The notes beneath the pieces are model-generated. The model had not been told where the DNA came from and ran no database searches. It saw nothing but the letters and a program-made list of their open reading frames with translations. From Blastococcus aggregatus (GTDB lineage: Bacteria > Actinomycetota > Actinomycetes > Mycobacteriales > Geodermatophilaceae), in contig NZ_OBQI01000001.1 of NCBI RefSeq assembly GCF_900221005.1, positions 806,001-870,000 on the forward strand: a DNA stretch of 64,000 bases, in the 5' to 3' direction. A program made the translations under genes and the position numbers. Below, piece by piece: positions 1-7,013 of this stretch. Positions within the stretch are counted from its first letter, which is position 1. Each line of letters begins with the position of its first letter.

Positions 1-470
1 TCGGCTCGCTGGCGCTGCGCACCGCGGCGCCGGAGCGGGCGATGGTCCTCGGCGCGCTGGTGGTGGCGGCCGGGGTCACCGGCACCCTCGGCGCGCTCCT
101 CGCCACCTCCGCCCCGCTGCTGTTCGCCTCAGCGGTGGTCACCGGGTTCGGCTTCGGCGCCGCGTTCCTCGGCGCGGTCGCCACGATCACGCTCGGCGTC
201 GACTCCGGGCACCGGGCCGGCCTGCTGGCCGCCGTCTTCGTCGTCGGGTACCTGGCGTTCAGCCTGCCGGCGATCGCGGCCGGCATCTCCGCCAACGGGG
301 TCGGCCTGACGCGCACCACCGAGGTCTACGGCGTCACCGTCGTCGTCCTCGCGCTACTGGCCGTCGTCGCCATGCTTCGGGCCCGGCGCACGGCCGGGTC
401 GATCGCCGCCGTCCCGGCTCCGGTGGACGAGACCGCCGACCGGCTCGCCCCGGCTCAGCTGCCCGGGTAG
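1..470 (+). CDS. MFS transporter, C-terminal part (truncated by the window edge)
   Basis: The open frame enters from before base 1 (reading from base 3) and ends at 470, so only about the last 155 residues are visible. They form four or so hydrophobic helices rich in Ala, Val, Leu and Gly, with basic loops (for example a GHRAG turn), and then a polar Pro/Ala-rich tail of about 30 residues. This fits the last helices of a major facilitator superfamily exporter in the cytoplasmic membrane. The substrate cannot be inferred. Its last 16 bases overlap the 3' end of the convergent flavodoxin-like gene. Another polytopic transporter family cannot be excluded because the N-terminal motifs lie outside the window. 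Confidence 0.7.
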   Translation, partial: GSLALRTAAPERAMVLGALVVAAGVTGTLGALLATSAPLLFASAVVTGFGFGAAFLGAVATITLGVDSGHRAGLLAAVFVVGYLAFSLPAIAAGISANGVGLTRTTEVYGVTVVVLALLAVVAMLRARRTAGSIAAVPAPVDETADRLAPAQLPG

Positions 471-1084
471 GGGTTCGCCTTCAGCACGCGGGCCAGGTGC
501 GCGGCGTTCTCCGCCAGCGTGGCCGTGGTCGACGCGACCGCCTCCGGCGTCTCGTCGAGGTCCAGGTAGTCCCGGCTGCCCATGGCCTCGTCGTTCCAGT
601 AGGTCCCGCCCTGCGAGGGGATGGTGAAGCCGATGTCGTCGAGGCCCTGGAAGAGGTCGGCGGTGATCTTGTGGGCGCCGTCCTCGTTGCCGACGACGGC
701 GGTGACCGCCACCTTGCCGGCGACCAGCGGGCGGCCGGAGTCGTCGGTCTCGGACAGCTCGCCGTCCAGGCGCTCCAGCACCCGCTGGGCGACGCTGCTC
801 ATGTGCCCGACCCAGGTGGGCGTCGAGACGATCAGGATGTCGGCGGCCATCAGCTGCTCGCGGATCCCCGGCCAGGCGTCGCCCTCGCCCAGGTCGATCT
901 CGACGCCGGGCTTCACGTCGTGGTCGACGACGCGGACGACGTCGCCGGTCACCCCGTGCTTCCCCAGCTGCTCGAGGATCTGGCGGGCCATGAGGTCACT
1001 GCTGGAGGGCGCCGGCGAGGGCTTGAGGCTGCACACCAGGGCGAGGGCGCGGAGGGGCTGGGCGGAGGAGGCGGTGTCGGTCAT
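455..1084 (-). CDS. Flavodoxin-like NAD(P)H-dependent oxidoreductase
   Basis: This 209-residue protein has a flavodoxin fold. The N-terminal strand (RALALVCSLKPS) is followed by a Ser-rich phosphate-binding loop near residues 24-30. A second strand and loop, ILIVSTPTWVGHMSS near residue 90, is the typical flavin-contacting segment of the NADPH-dependent FMN reductase / flavodoxin-like family. A cytosolic quinone or FMN reductase role is therefore likely; the physiological substrate is unknown. The ATG at 1084 lies 38 bp downstream of the FBP-domain gene on the same strand, so the two may be cotranscribed. Its end overlaps the convergent MFS gene by 16 bp. Confidence 0.8.
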   Translation of the reverse strand: MTDTASSAQPLRALALVCSLKPSPAPSSSDLMARQILEQLGKHGVTGDVVRVVDHDVKPGVEIDLGEGDAWPGIREQLMAADILIVSTPTWVGHMSSVAQRVLERLDGELSETDDSGRPLVAGKVAVTAVVGNEDGAHKITADLFQGLDDIGFTIPSQGGTYWNDEAMGSRDYLDLDETPEAVASTTATLAENAAHLARVLKANPYPGS

Positions 1085-1122
1085 GCACGGTCAGATGCCC
1101 CGCGACCCACCGCCGTCACACC

Positions 1123-1614
1123 TCAGCGGCGGACTGCGTCGACGAAGCCCCGCACCCGTTCCCGCAGCTCCGCGGCGCGCTCGGCGACGACCTCCGCGGG
1201 GTTCCGATCCTGCAGCCACGGCGGGATGTCGGTCCTGACGCGTTCCGCACACCCGAGATCGGCGCAGATGTACGTACCCAGGGTGTTGCCGTTGCGCCCG
1301 GCCGCACCCGTCCGCCTCGCCGTGAACAGCGAGACGGCGTCCGCGCTCCGGGCCGTCTGGCACAGCAGGCACATCGCCGTCGTCTGCGGCGACATCCGCG
1401 ACTCGGCGGCACGGACGGCGAGGCCGACGGCTCCGTCGGCGGTCTCGACGACGAGGTAGCCGCGCAGCGGCGCCTTCGGGTCCCGCCAGCCGAGCAGTTC
1501 GAGACCGGCCCAGTCGAGGTCGGCGAAGTCCTTCGGCAGCGCCAGCCCCTTGGCCTCACCCTGCGAGCAGTTGACGAACGAGCGGCGGACCTGCTGCTCG
1601 GTGAGGGCGTGCAC
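1123..1614 (-). CDS. FBP-domain zinc-finger protein (EF-G-binding protein family)
   Basis: The product has 163 residues. The N-terminal half matches the FBP (fibronectin/EF-G-binding) fold seen in FusB-like proteins. The C-terminal half carries a treble-clef-type zinc site, CLLC near residue 105 and a second C-x4-C pair in ICADLGCAERV. FusB relatives bind elongation factor G on the ribosome; whether this one does is an inference from the family. A longer ATG-initiated frame exists, but the GTG at 1614 is preferred because AAGGAG (1623-1628 on the complement) lies 8 bases upstream and the conserved region begins immediately (ALTEQQVRRSFVNCS). It probably forms a two-gene unit with the downstream reductase. 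Confidence 0.8.
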   Translation of the reverse strand: MHALTEQQVRRSFVNCSQGEAKGLALPKDFADLDWAGLELLGWRDPKAPLRGYLVVETADGAVGLAVRAAESRMSPQTTAMCLLCQTARSADAVSLFTARRTGAAGRNGNTLGTYICADLGCAERVRTDIPPWLQDRNPAEVVAERAAELRERVRGFVDAVRR

Positions 1615-1690
1615 GGATCGATCTCCTTGCGTGGGGGGAACGGCCATCGTGCCGCACGACGGCGCCGAACTCACCCGGTTTTCGCCGTCC

Positions 1691-2248
1691 TCAGGCGGGC
1701 AGGTCGCCGCCCGGGCCGGCCGCCTCGGCGAGCAGCCGCTCGCGGTGCTCCTCGGGCAGCAGGTCGACGTACACCGTGCCGTTCAGGTGGTCGACCTCGT
1801 GCTGGAGGCAGCGCGCGGCCATGCCGGTCGCCTCGATCCGCACCGGGCCGCCGTGCACGTCGACGCCGTCGACCCGGGCGCGGAAGGCACGCGGCAGCTC
1901 GGCGTAGGGGCCGGGCACCGACAGGCAGCCCTCCTCGGTGACCTCCTCGGCGGGCTCGCCGTCGGCGGGGTCGAGGATCGTCAGCGTCGGGTTGACGACG
2001 TAGCCGACCACGTCCTCGCCCTCGGCGTCCGGGCAGTCGATGACGAAGATCCGCGCGTCGACGCCGATCTGGTTGGCCGCCAGCCCCACGCCGTCGGCCG
2101 CCTCCATGGAGGCGAACATGTCCAGCACCAGGTGGCGCAGCTCCCGGTCGAACTCGGTCACCGGGGCGCAGGAGCGGTGCAGGACCGGGTTGCTGCCGTA
2201 GGTGACGATGGGGCGGGCGACGCCGTCGTAACGGCCGGGCAGGCGCAT
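1691..2248 (-). CDS. def: Peptide deformylase
   Basis: This enzyme removes the N-formyl group from nascent proteins in the cytosol. All three deformylase motifs are present in the 185-residue product: GVGLAANQIG, EEGCLSVPG with the metal-binding Cys, and QHEVDHLNG with two metal-binding His and the catalytic Glu. The length is normal for the family. The frame is open 39 codons further upstream, but that extension is Arg/Gly-rich and unlike the family, so the ATG at 2248 was chosen; a weak AGGA lies about 10 bases before it. The gene diverges from plsC across a 167-bp gap. Confidence 0.95.
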   Translation of the reverse strand: MRLPGRYDGVARPIVTYGSNPVLHRSCAPVTEFDRELRHLVLDMFASMEAADGVGLAANQIGVDARIFVIDCPDAEGEDVVGYVVNPTLTILDPADGEPAEEVTEEGCLSVPGPYAELPRAFRARVDGVDVHGGPVRIEATGMAARCLQHEVDHLNGTVYVDLLPEEHRERLLAEAAGPGGDLPA

Positions 2249-2415
2249 GACGACGAATCCTAGGGACGTCGGCCCGCTGTACCGACACCCTCCGGTGCCC
2301 GCGCTCCGCGCAGGGGTGCCTCCGCAGCGGAGTCGACGGCGTCGGGGAGGATGCGGACGCCGCACGAGCCGCCGGTCCCTGCCGTCGGCCGGGCGGGCCG
2401 AGGAGGGAGCACCCG

Positions 2416-3084
2416 GTGTTCTACGTCATCGCCCGGTTCGTCATCCGCCCGCTGCTGTGGGTGCTGCTGCGGCCCCGCGTGACCGGCAGGGAGAACGTGC
2501 CGCTCACCGGGCCGGTGATCCTGGCCAGCAACCACCTGTCCTTCATCGACAGCATCGTGATCCCGATCGTGGCGCCACGCAGGGTCGCGTTGCTGGCCAA
2601 GGCCGAGTACTTCACCGGCAGCGGGATCTCCGGCTGGTTCACCCGGGCGCTGTTCACCGCCCTGGGTGCGCACCCCGTCGAGCGGGAGACCCACCGGGCC
2701 GCGCAGGCCGCGCTCGACACGGCGCTGGGCGTGCTGCAGAGCGGGCTGGCGTTCGGCCTCTACCCCGAGGGCACCCGCTCGCGGGACGGCCGGCTGGCCC
2801 GCGGCAAGACCGGCGTGGCCTGGCTGGCGCTGACCGCCGACTGCCCGGTCGTCCCCGTCGCCGTCTCCGGCACCGACCGCGTGCAGCCCGTCGGCGCCCG
2901 CTGGCCGCGGCCGCGCCGGGTGTCGGTGACCTTCGGGGAGCCGCTCACCTTCCCCGAGCACCGGGGACTGGCCGGGAAGGGCAAGGCCCGGCGGGAGGTC
3001 ACCGACGTGATCATGGAGCGGATCGCCGCGCTGTCCGGCCAGGAGAAGGACGGCTGGGGCACTCCTCCGGGAGCGGCCGCCTGA
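2416..3084 (+). CDS. 1-acyl-sn-glycerol-3-phosphate acyltransferase (PlsC family)
   Basis: This 222-residue protein transfers an acyl chain to lysophosphatidic acid or a similar acceptor at the inner face of the membrane, in phospholipid synthesis. The catalytic H-x4-D box is present as NHLSFIDS near residue 39, and the acceptor-binding motif as YPEGTRSRDG near residue 116. An amphipathic hydrophobic N-terminus (residues 1-20) probably docks it on the membrane. The GTG at 2416 is preceded by GGAGGGAG. Its stop codon lies inside a short hairpin shared with the convergent thioesterase gene. The exact acyl acceptor is not shown by the sequence. Confidence 0.9.
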   Translation: MFYVIARFVIRPLLWVLLRPRVTGRENVPLTGPVILASNHLSFIDSIVIPIVAPRRVALLAKAEYFTGSGISGWFTRALFTALGAHPVERETHRAAQAALDTALGVLQSGLAFGLYPEGTRSRDGRLARGKTGVAWLALTADCPVVPVAVSGTDRVQPVGARWPRPRRVSVTFGEPLTFPEHRGLAGKGKARREVTDVIMERIAALSGQEKDGWGTPPGAAA

Positions 3085-3099
3085 CCGGCGCGGTCAGGC
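3079..3099. terminator. Hairpin shared by convergent plsC and thioesterase ends
   Basis: Arms of 8 bp, GCCTGACC and GGTCAGGC, flank a 5-nt loop. The hairpin covers both stop codons (3082-3084 and 3094-3096). It has no T-tract, as is usual for actinobacterial terminators. It is probably bidirectional. Confidence 0.55.
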
Positions 3100-3474
3100 C
3101 GCCAGGCGCGCCCGGAGGTCGTCGGGCCACGCCGTCGACGCGCCGTCGCTGAGGCAGACGTAGGTCGTGCGCACGGTGCAGCACAGCCGCTCGCCGACGC
3201 GGATCTCGAACCGCACGGTCAGGCTGGTCCGGCCGAGCTTCTCCAGCGCGGCGTCGACGGTCACGGTGTCGCCGTGCCGCGCCGAGGAGCGCCACTCCAG
3301 GGTGCTCGCGACGACGACGTACTGATGGCCGCGGTAGGCCGACCAGTCGATGCCCTGCTCGACCCACCACGGGGTCAGCGCCTCGTCGGCCCAGACCAGG
3401 TAGTGGGCGTTGAAGACGATGCCCTGCATGTCGCACTCGGCGAACCGGACGGGGGCACTCCACACCTGGGACAC
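3094..3474 (-). CDS. Hot-dog fold acyl-CoA thioesterase (4HBT family)
   Basis: This 126-residue protein carries the 4-hydroxybenzoyl-CoA thioesterase signature: a family-type segment FAECDMQGIVFNAHYLVWAD with the conserved Asp and Asn, followed by a hot-dog core. It likely hydrolyses an acyl-CoA thioester in the cytosol; chain-length preference is not evident. The GTG at 3474 is chosen because an ACGCTA (TAGCGT on its strand) box at 3483-3488 lies 8 bases upstream, typical of a leaderless transcript, and the conserved fold begins at once. It diverges from the PPOX gene with both promoters in a 40-bp gap. Confidence 0.85.
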   Translation of the reverse strand: MSQVWSAPVRFAECDMQGIVFNAHYLVWADEALTPWWVEQGIDWSAYRGHQYVVVASTLEWRSSARHGDTVTVDAALEKLGRTSLTVRFEIRVGERLCCTVRTTYVCLSDGASTAWPDDLRARLAA

Positions 3475-3482
3475 GAGGCGCC

Positions 3483-3508
3483 ACGCTAACGGGGCCGACC
3501 GATACCGT
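3483..3508. promoter_or_regulatory. Divergent pair of leaderless -10 boxes
   Basis: TAGCGT on the minus strand (3483-3488) sits 8 bp before the thioesterase GTG. TACCGT on the plus strand (3503-3508) sits 6 bp before the PPOX GTG at 3515. Both fit actinobacterial TAnnnT -10 boxes whose transcript would begin at the start codon. Confidence 0.6.
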
Positions 3509-3514
3509 CCTCGC

Positions 3515-4150
3515 GTGGATCCTGTCGCCGCACCTGCCGCCCCGCCCGCCGAGCCCGCTGATCGTGCGGTGCTCGCCGGGTACCGCACCCCGGGCGGGCT
3601 CGTGCTGGACAAGGTGATCGACCACCTCGATCCGCACTGCCGCGAGTTCATCGCGCACTCGCCCTTCGCCACGCTGGCCACCGCGGATCCGGAGGGCTGG
3701 CCGGAGATCTCCCCCCGCGGCGGCGACCGGGGCTTCGTGCACGTGCTCGACGAGCACCGCCTCGCGCTGCCCGACCGTCCCGGCAACAACCGCGTGGACA
3801 GCCTGCGCAACCTCACGGTGAACCCGAGGGCGGCGTTGATGTTCTTCGTCCCCGGTGTCGACCAGACGCTGCGCGTCTACGGGACGACGGCGCTGCTCCG
3901 GCCCGAGGAGCTCGACGTCGACCTCACCGAGTTCGACCGGGCGCCGCTGTCGGTACTGGTGATGACCGTGCGCCGCGCCTTCTTCCAGTGCCCCAAGTCG
4001 GTCATGCGCTCGGGGCTGTGGGATCCCGAGCAGCGGGTGGCGCCCACGACGCTGACCCCGTTCGGCCGGGTGATCAAGGACCACTGCGCGCTCGAGGCGG
4101 ACCTCCCCGACGACGCGACCATCTGGGCGGACCTGGCGCAGGAGCTGTAG
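3515..4150 (+). CDS. FMN-dependent PPOX-type flavoprotein (MSMEG_1061-like)
   Basis: The 211-residue product has the split-barrel pyridoxamine 5'-phosphate oxidase-like fold. The FMN-binding segment runs from FATLATADPEGWPEISPRGG (about residues 50-70) through ALPDRPGNNRVDSLRNL. A C-terminal RRAFFQCPKSVMRSGLWDP stretch is typical of the MSMEG_1061 subfamily. Members of the wider family reduce or oxidise small molecules with FMN or F420; the true substrate here is unknown. GTG at 3515 with TACCGT 6 bases upstream gives a leaderless start; an ATG at 3410 would overlap the divergent gene and was rejected. Confidence 0.85.
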   Translation: MDPVAAPAAPPAEPADRAVLAGYRTPGGLVLDKVIDHLDPHCREFIAHSPFATLATADPEGWPEISPRGGDRGFVHVLDEHRLALPDRPGNNRVDSLRNLTVNPRAALMFFVPGVDQTLRVYGTTALLRPEELDVDLTEFDRAPLSVLVMTVRRAFFQCPKSVMRSGLWDPEQRVAPTTLTPFGRVIKDHCALEADLPDDATIWADLAQEL

Positions 4151-4203
4151 GACGGCCCTGGAACGGCAGGAGGACGGCCGCCGATGTCGTCGGTGGGGTG
4201 TCC

Positions 4204-4209
4204 TAGCGT
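4204..4209 (+). promoter_or_regulatory. -10 box TAGCGT, leaderless
   Basis: TAGCGT ends 6 bases before the ATG at 4216, so transcription probably begins at the start codon. Confidence 0.6.
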
Positions 4210-4215
4210 CCCCGC

Positions 4216-4641
4216 ATGACATTCGATCTCCAGGTCGTCGTCGATTCGAACGCTCCGCACGAGCTCGCCGACTGGTGGGCCGAGGCGCTGGGGTGGCAGG
4301 TGGAACCCCAGGACGAGGCGTTCATCACCCGCATGGTGCAGGCCGGCGCCGCGAGCGAGGCCGACACGATGCGCCACCGCGGTGCGCTGGTCTGGGCGCT
4401 GGGCGCGGCCATCACCTCACCGGACCCGGGGCGGCCGCGGGTGCTCTTCCAGCGGGTCCCGGAGCCGAAGACGGTCAAGAACCGGGTGCACCTCGACGTG
4501 CGCGTGGGGCCCGGGCGGCGGGAGGCCGAGATCGCCCGGCTGGTCGCGCTCGGCGCGACGGAGCTCTGGCGGGAGTCGCAGGGGCCGATGGAGTGGGCGA
4601 CGCTGGCCGATCCCCAGGGCAACGAGTTCTGCGTCGCCTGA
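4216..4641 (+). CDS. VOC-family (glyoxalase-like) protein
   Basis: This 141-residue protein has the vicinal-oxygen-chelate arrangement: an N-terminal beta strand (FDLQVVVDS), a helix over ELADWWAEALGW, then a second repeat with HLDVRVGPGR and the terminal ADPQGNEFCVA segment that usually supplies the metal-ligand Glu. It could be a dioxygenase-, lyase- or resistance-type enzyme, and the sequence does not say which. The start is fixed by a leaderless -10 box. It converges with a small hypothetical gene 4 bp beyond its stop. Confidence 0.8.
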   Translation: MTFDLQVVVDSNAPHELADWWAEALGWQVEPQDEAFITRMVQAGAASEADTMRHRGALVWALGAAITSPDPGRPRVLFQRVPEPKTVKNRVHLDVRVGPGRREAEIARLVALGATELWRESQGPMEWATLADPQGNEFCVA

Positions 4642-4645
4642 CGGT

Positions 4646-4843
4646 TCAGTGCTCGGGCAGGTCGCGCTGCAGCCGGCGGTCGGCCACCGCCCGCTCCGCG
4701 AGCACGCGGGCGCGCTGGACCCGGCGTCTGCGACCGCCGTCCCGGTGGCGCGCGTCCTCGACGAGCTGGAGGGCGGCGAGCACGCTCGCCTGCACCTCTC
4801 CTGCGCGGGGGACGGCGGGCCGAGCCGGCTCTGCCGACGTCAT
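4646..4843 (-). CDS. Small hypothetical Arg-rich protein
   Basis: The 65-residue product is not recognised. It has an Ala/Glu-rich helical region (EVQASVLAALQLVEDARH) followed by a strongly basic Arg-rich second half (RDGGRRRRVQRARVLAERAV). It has no signal peptide or cysteine. ATG at 4843 is chosen over an upstream in-frame start because GGAGAAGAGGGA precedes it by about 5 bases. The basic tail could bind nucleic acid, but that is speculation. It may instead be a fortuitous frame. Confidence 0.45.
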   Translation of the reverse strand: MTSAEPARPAVPRAGEVQASVLAALQLVEDARHRDGGRRRRVQRARVLAERAVADRRLQRDLPEH

Positions 4844-5004
4844 GGGGATCCCTCTTCTCCCGGGACCCCGGCCACGAACGCACGCCACGACCGACCCCGT
4901 GTGGTGCCTGATTCCCACCGATCGAGTTCCCTAACCACTCGGTGACCAGATGGTGCCCATGAGTCACACGGGACACCTGGGGCGGCCGCGCGGCCGGGTG
5001 CCCG

Positions 5005-5010
5005 TAGCGT
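5005..5010 (+). promoter_or_regulatory. -10 box TAGCGT, leaderless
   Basis: TAGCGT lies 6 bases upstream of the ATG at 5017. There is no room for a ribosome-binding site in the resulting transcript. Confidence 0.6.
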
Positions 5011-5016
5011 GCGGGC

Positions 5017-5499
5017 ATGGCAGCGCAGCGGGGGTTCCGGTCGGCGGCCCGGTCGGTCCTGGCCCTCCTCCGGCGTCCCGCCCCACCGGCCGCTGGCCGT
5101 CCGGCTCCGCGGTCGGGGCCGGACGTCGAGTACCGGCCACGGGACGACGACGCCGCCGATCCCGGCGAGATCGTGTGGGCGTGGGTGCCCTACGACGAGG
5201 GCGACGGCCGCGGTAAGGACCGTCCGGTGCTGGTCATCGGGCGCCGCGGCGAGCGCCTGCTCGGGCTGATCCTCAGCAGTCAGGACCACGACCGCGACGC
5301 CACCGACGAGGCGCGCTTCGGGCGGATCTGGACCGACCTCGGCACCGGCGCCTGGGACGAGCGCGGGCGGCCCAGCGAGGTCCGCCTGGACCGGCTGCTG
5401 GAGCTCCCGCCGGACGCGGTGCGACGCGAGGGCGCGGCCCTCGACCGGGCGCGCTTCGACCGCGTCGTCGCCGACGCCCGCCGCGTGCAGGGCTGGTGA
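5017..5499 (+). CDS. PemK/MazF-like toxin-family protein, orphan
   Basis: Residues about 50-160 match the PemK/MazF fold: GEIVWAWVPYDEGDG, then KDRPVLVIGRRG in the first barrel strands and LILSSQDHDRD in the place of the usual conserved Ser/Thr strand. MazF-type proteins cut RNA, but chromosomal actinobacterial members are often solitary and may not be toxic. A basic, Pro-rich N-terminal extension of about 45 residues precedes the fold. No antitoxin-like small gene lies upstream or downstream, and the start is leaderless. It is called family-level only. Confidence 0.75.
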   Translation: MAAQRGFRSAARSVLALLRRPAPPAAGRPAPRSGPDVEYRPRDDDAADPGEIVWAWVPYDEGDGRGKDRPVLVIGRRGERLLGLILSSQDHDRDATDEARFGRIWTDLGTGAWDERGRPSEVRLDRLLELPPDAVRREGAALDRARFDRVVADARRVQGW

Positions 5500-5509
5500 G
5501 CGGCGCCGT

Positions 5510-5773
5510 TCAGTCGGGGACGGCGTCGTCGGGCACGGGGTGCTGCGCGCGCGGGCGCACGGTGTAGACCCCGGCTCCGTCCGCGAGCGTCTGCAGGTCG
5601 TAGCGGTGCACGACCTTCGGCCCGCCGTGCAGGTGCACGTGCGTCACCGTGGGCAGGGGCTCGCCGTGGCAGGCCCTGCGGATCTCGACGCGGCCGTCCA
5701 ACGGGCCGCCGACGAACAACAGCACGGCGTCGTCGTCGGCCGGCTCGGCCCCGGTTCCAGCGTCCTCGGACAG
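5510..5773 (-). CDS. Hypothetical protein with probable CTG start
   Basis: This is a small acidic protein of unknown function. The recognisable part begins with VLLFVGGPLDGRVEIRRA and ends with KVVHRYDLQTLADGAGVYTV, a segment resembling short GGPLDG proteins found in actinobacteria and phages. The frame has no ATG, GTG or TTG at a good site. A CTG at 5773 lies 7 bases after GAGGGAG (5781-5787 on the complement) and gives 87 residues. The first conventional start is the GTG at 5725, which has no visible ribosome-binding site and gives 71 residues. It converges with the PemK-like gene and diverges from cobT. Confidence 0.6.
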   Translation of the reverse strand: MSEDAGTGAEPADDDAVLLFVGGPLDGRVEIRRACHGEPLPTVTHVHLHGGPKVVHRYDLQTLADGAGVYTVRPRAQHPVPDDAVPD

Positions 5774-5918
5774 TTCGGCACTCCCTCGCTCGTTCCGCGA
5801 CCAGCCAGGGTAGGCGCGGACCGCGCCGGGCGGCCAGCGTGCGCCCGACGCGCGGCCCGAGGCGGCCGGGCGGCGGTCTGCGATCCTTGACGCCGTTCCC
5901 GCGTCCCGAGGAGTTCCG

Positions 5919-7013
5919 CTGAGCACCGCATCCGCCCCTTTCGCCGGCACCCTCCTCGGCGACACCATCGCCGCCGTCCACCCCCGGGACGCGGCGGCCG
6001 AACGGGCCGCGCGCGAGCGGCTGGACCGGATGACCAAGCCGCCGGGCTCGCTCGGCGTGCTCGAGGACGTCGCCGCCCAGCTGGCCGGCATCGCCGGGAC
6101 CTGCCCGCCACCGCTGCCCGAACCCGCCACCGTGGCGGTCTTCGCCGGGGACCACGGGGTGCACGCCCAGGGTGTGACGCCGTGGCCGCAGGAGGTCACC
6201 GCGCAGATGGTGGCCAACTTCCTGGCCGGCGGAGCCGTGGTGAACGCGTTCGCCGCCGGCCTCGGGGCACGGGTCGTCGTGGTGGACGTCGGGGTTGCGG
6301 CCACGCTGGAGGCCACGCCGGCGCTGCTCGACCGCAAGGTGCGGCGCGGTACCGCCGACCTCGCCGTCGGTCCGGCGATGACCCTCGACGAGGCGTGCCG
6401 GGCGGTCGAGTCCGGCATCGAGGTGGCGACGGCGCTGGCCGCCGACGGCAGCGGCTGCCTGGTCACCGGGGACATGGGCATCGCCAACACCACGGCCTCG
6501 GCCGCCCTGGTCTGCGCCTTCACCGGCGCCACCCCGGCATCCGCGACCGGGCGCGGCACCGGCATCGACGACCCGACCCTGGCCCGCAAGGTCGAGGTGG
6601 TCAGCCGGGCGGTGGCCCGCGTCCCGTCGCGCCCGACGACCCCCGCGGCGGCGCTGGCGGTGCTCGCCGAGGTCGGTGGCCTGGAGCACGCCGGTCTCGC
6701 CGGGTTCGTGCTCGGTGCGGCGGCCGCCCGGGTGCCGGTGCTCCTGGACGGCGCGATCGCCGGCTCCGCCGCGCTCGTGGCCGCGGTGCTCTGCCCGACC
6801 GCGATGGAGTACGCGCTGGCCGGGCACACCTCGGTCGAGCCGGGGCACGCGGTCGCCCTGGAGGCGCTCGGGCTGCGCCCGCTGCTCGGCCTGGACCTGC
6901 GGCTCGGGGAGGGCACCGGCGCCCTGCTGGCGCTCCCGCTGGTCCAGAGCGCCGCCCGCGCGCTGCGCGACGTCGCGACGTTCGACTCTGCCGGCGTGAC
7001 CGAGAAGAACTGA
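5919..7013 (+). CDS. cobT: Nicotinate-nucleotide--dimethylbenzimidazole phosphoribosyltransferase
   Basis: CobT makes alpha-ribazole 5'-phosphate for the lower ligand of cobalamin. The 364-residue frame contains MTKPPGSLGVLEDVA, the GDHGVHAQGVTPWPQEVT substrate-site region, and GDMGIANTTASAAL plus the C-terminal GEGTGALLALPLV segment expected in the family. The family N-terminus (GDTIAAVHPRDAAAERAA) begins well before the first ATG at 6030. The best start is therefore a CTG at 5919, 5 bases after AGGAG; no ATG, GTG or TTG is available there. It overlaps the next gene by one base (TGATG). No cobalamin riboswitch is visible upstream. Confidence 0.88.
   Translation: MSTASAPFAGTLLGDTIAAVHPRDAAAERAARERLDRMTKPPGSLGVLEDVAAQLAGIAGTCPPPLPEPATVAVFAGDHGVHAQGVTPWPQEVTAQMVANFLAGGAVVNAFAAGLGARVVVVDVGVAATLEATPALLDRKVRRGTADLAVGPAMTLDEACRAVESGIEVATALAADGSGCLVTGDMGIANTTASAALVCAFTGATPASATGRGTGIDDPTLARKVEVVSRAVARVPSRPTTPAAALAVLAEVGGLEHAGLAGFVLGAAAARVPVLLDGAIAGSAALVAAVLCPTAMEYALAGHTSVEPGHAVALEALGLRPLLGLDLRLGEGTGALLALPLVQSAARALRDVATFDSAGVTEKN

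Noticed and set aside
5776-5918. Possible cobalamin riboswitch upstream of cobT
   Set aside because: No B12-box-like sequence or suitable fold is visible, and the ribosome-binding site is close to an ordinary intergenic gap.
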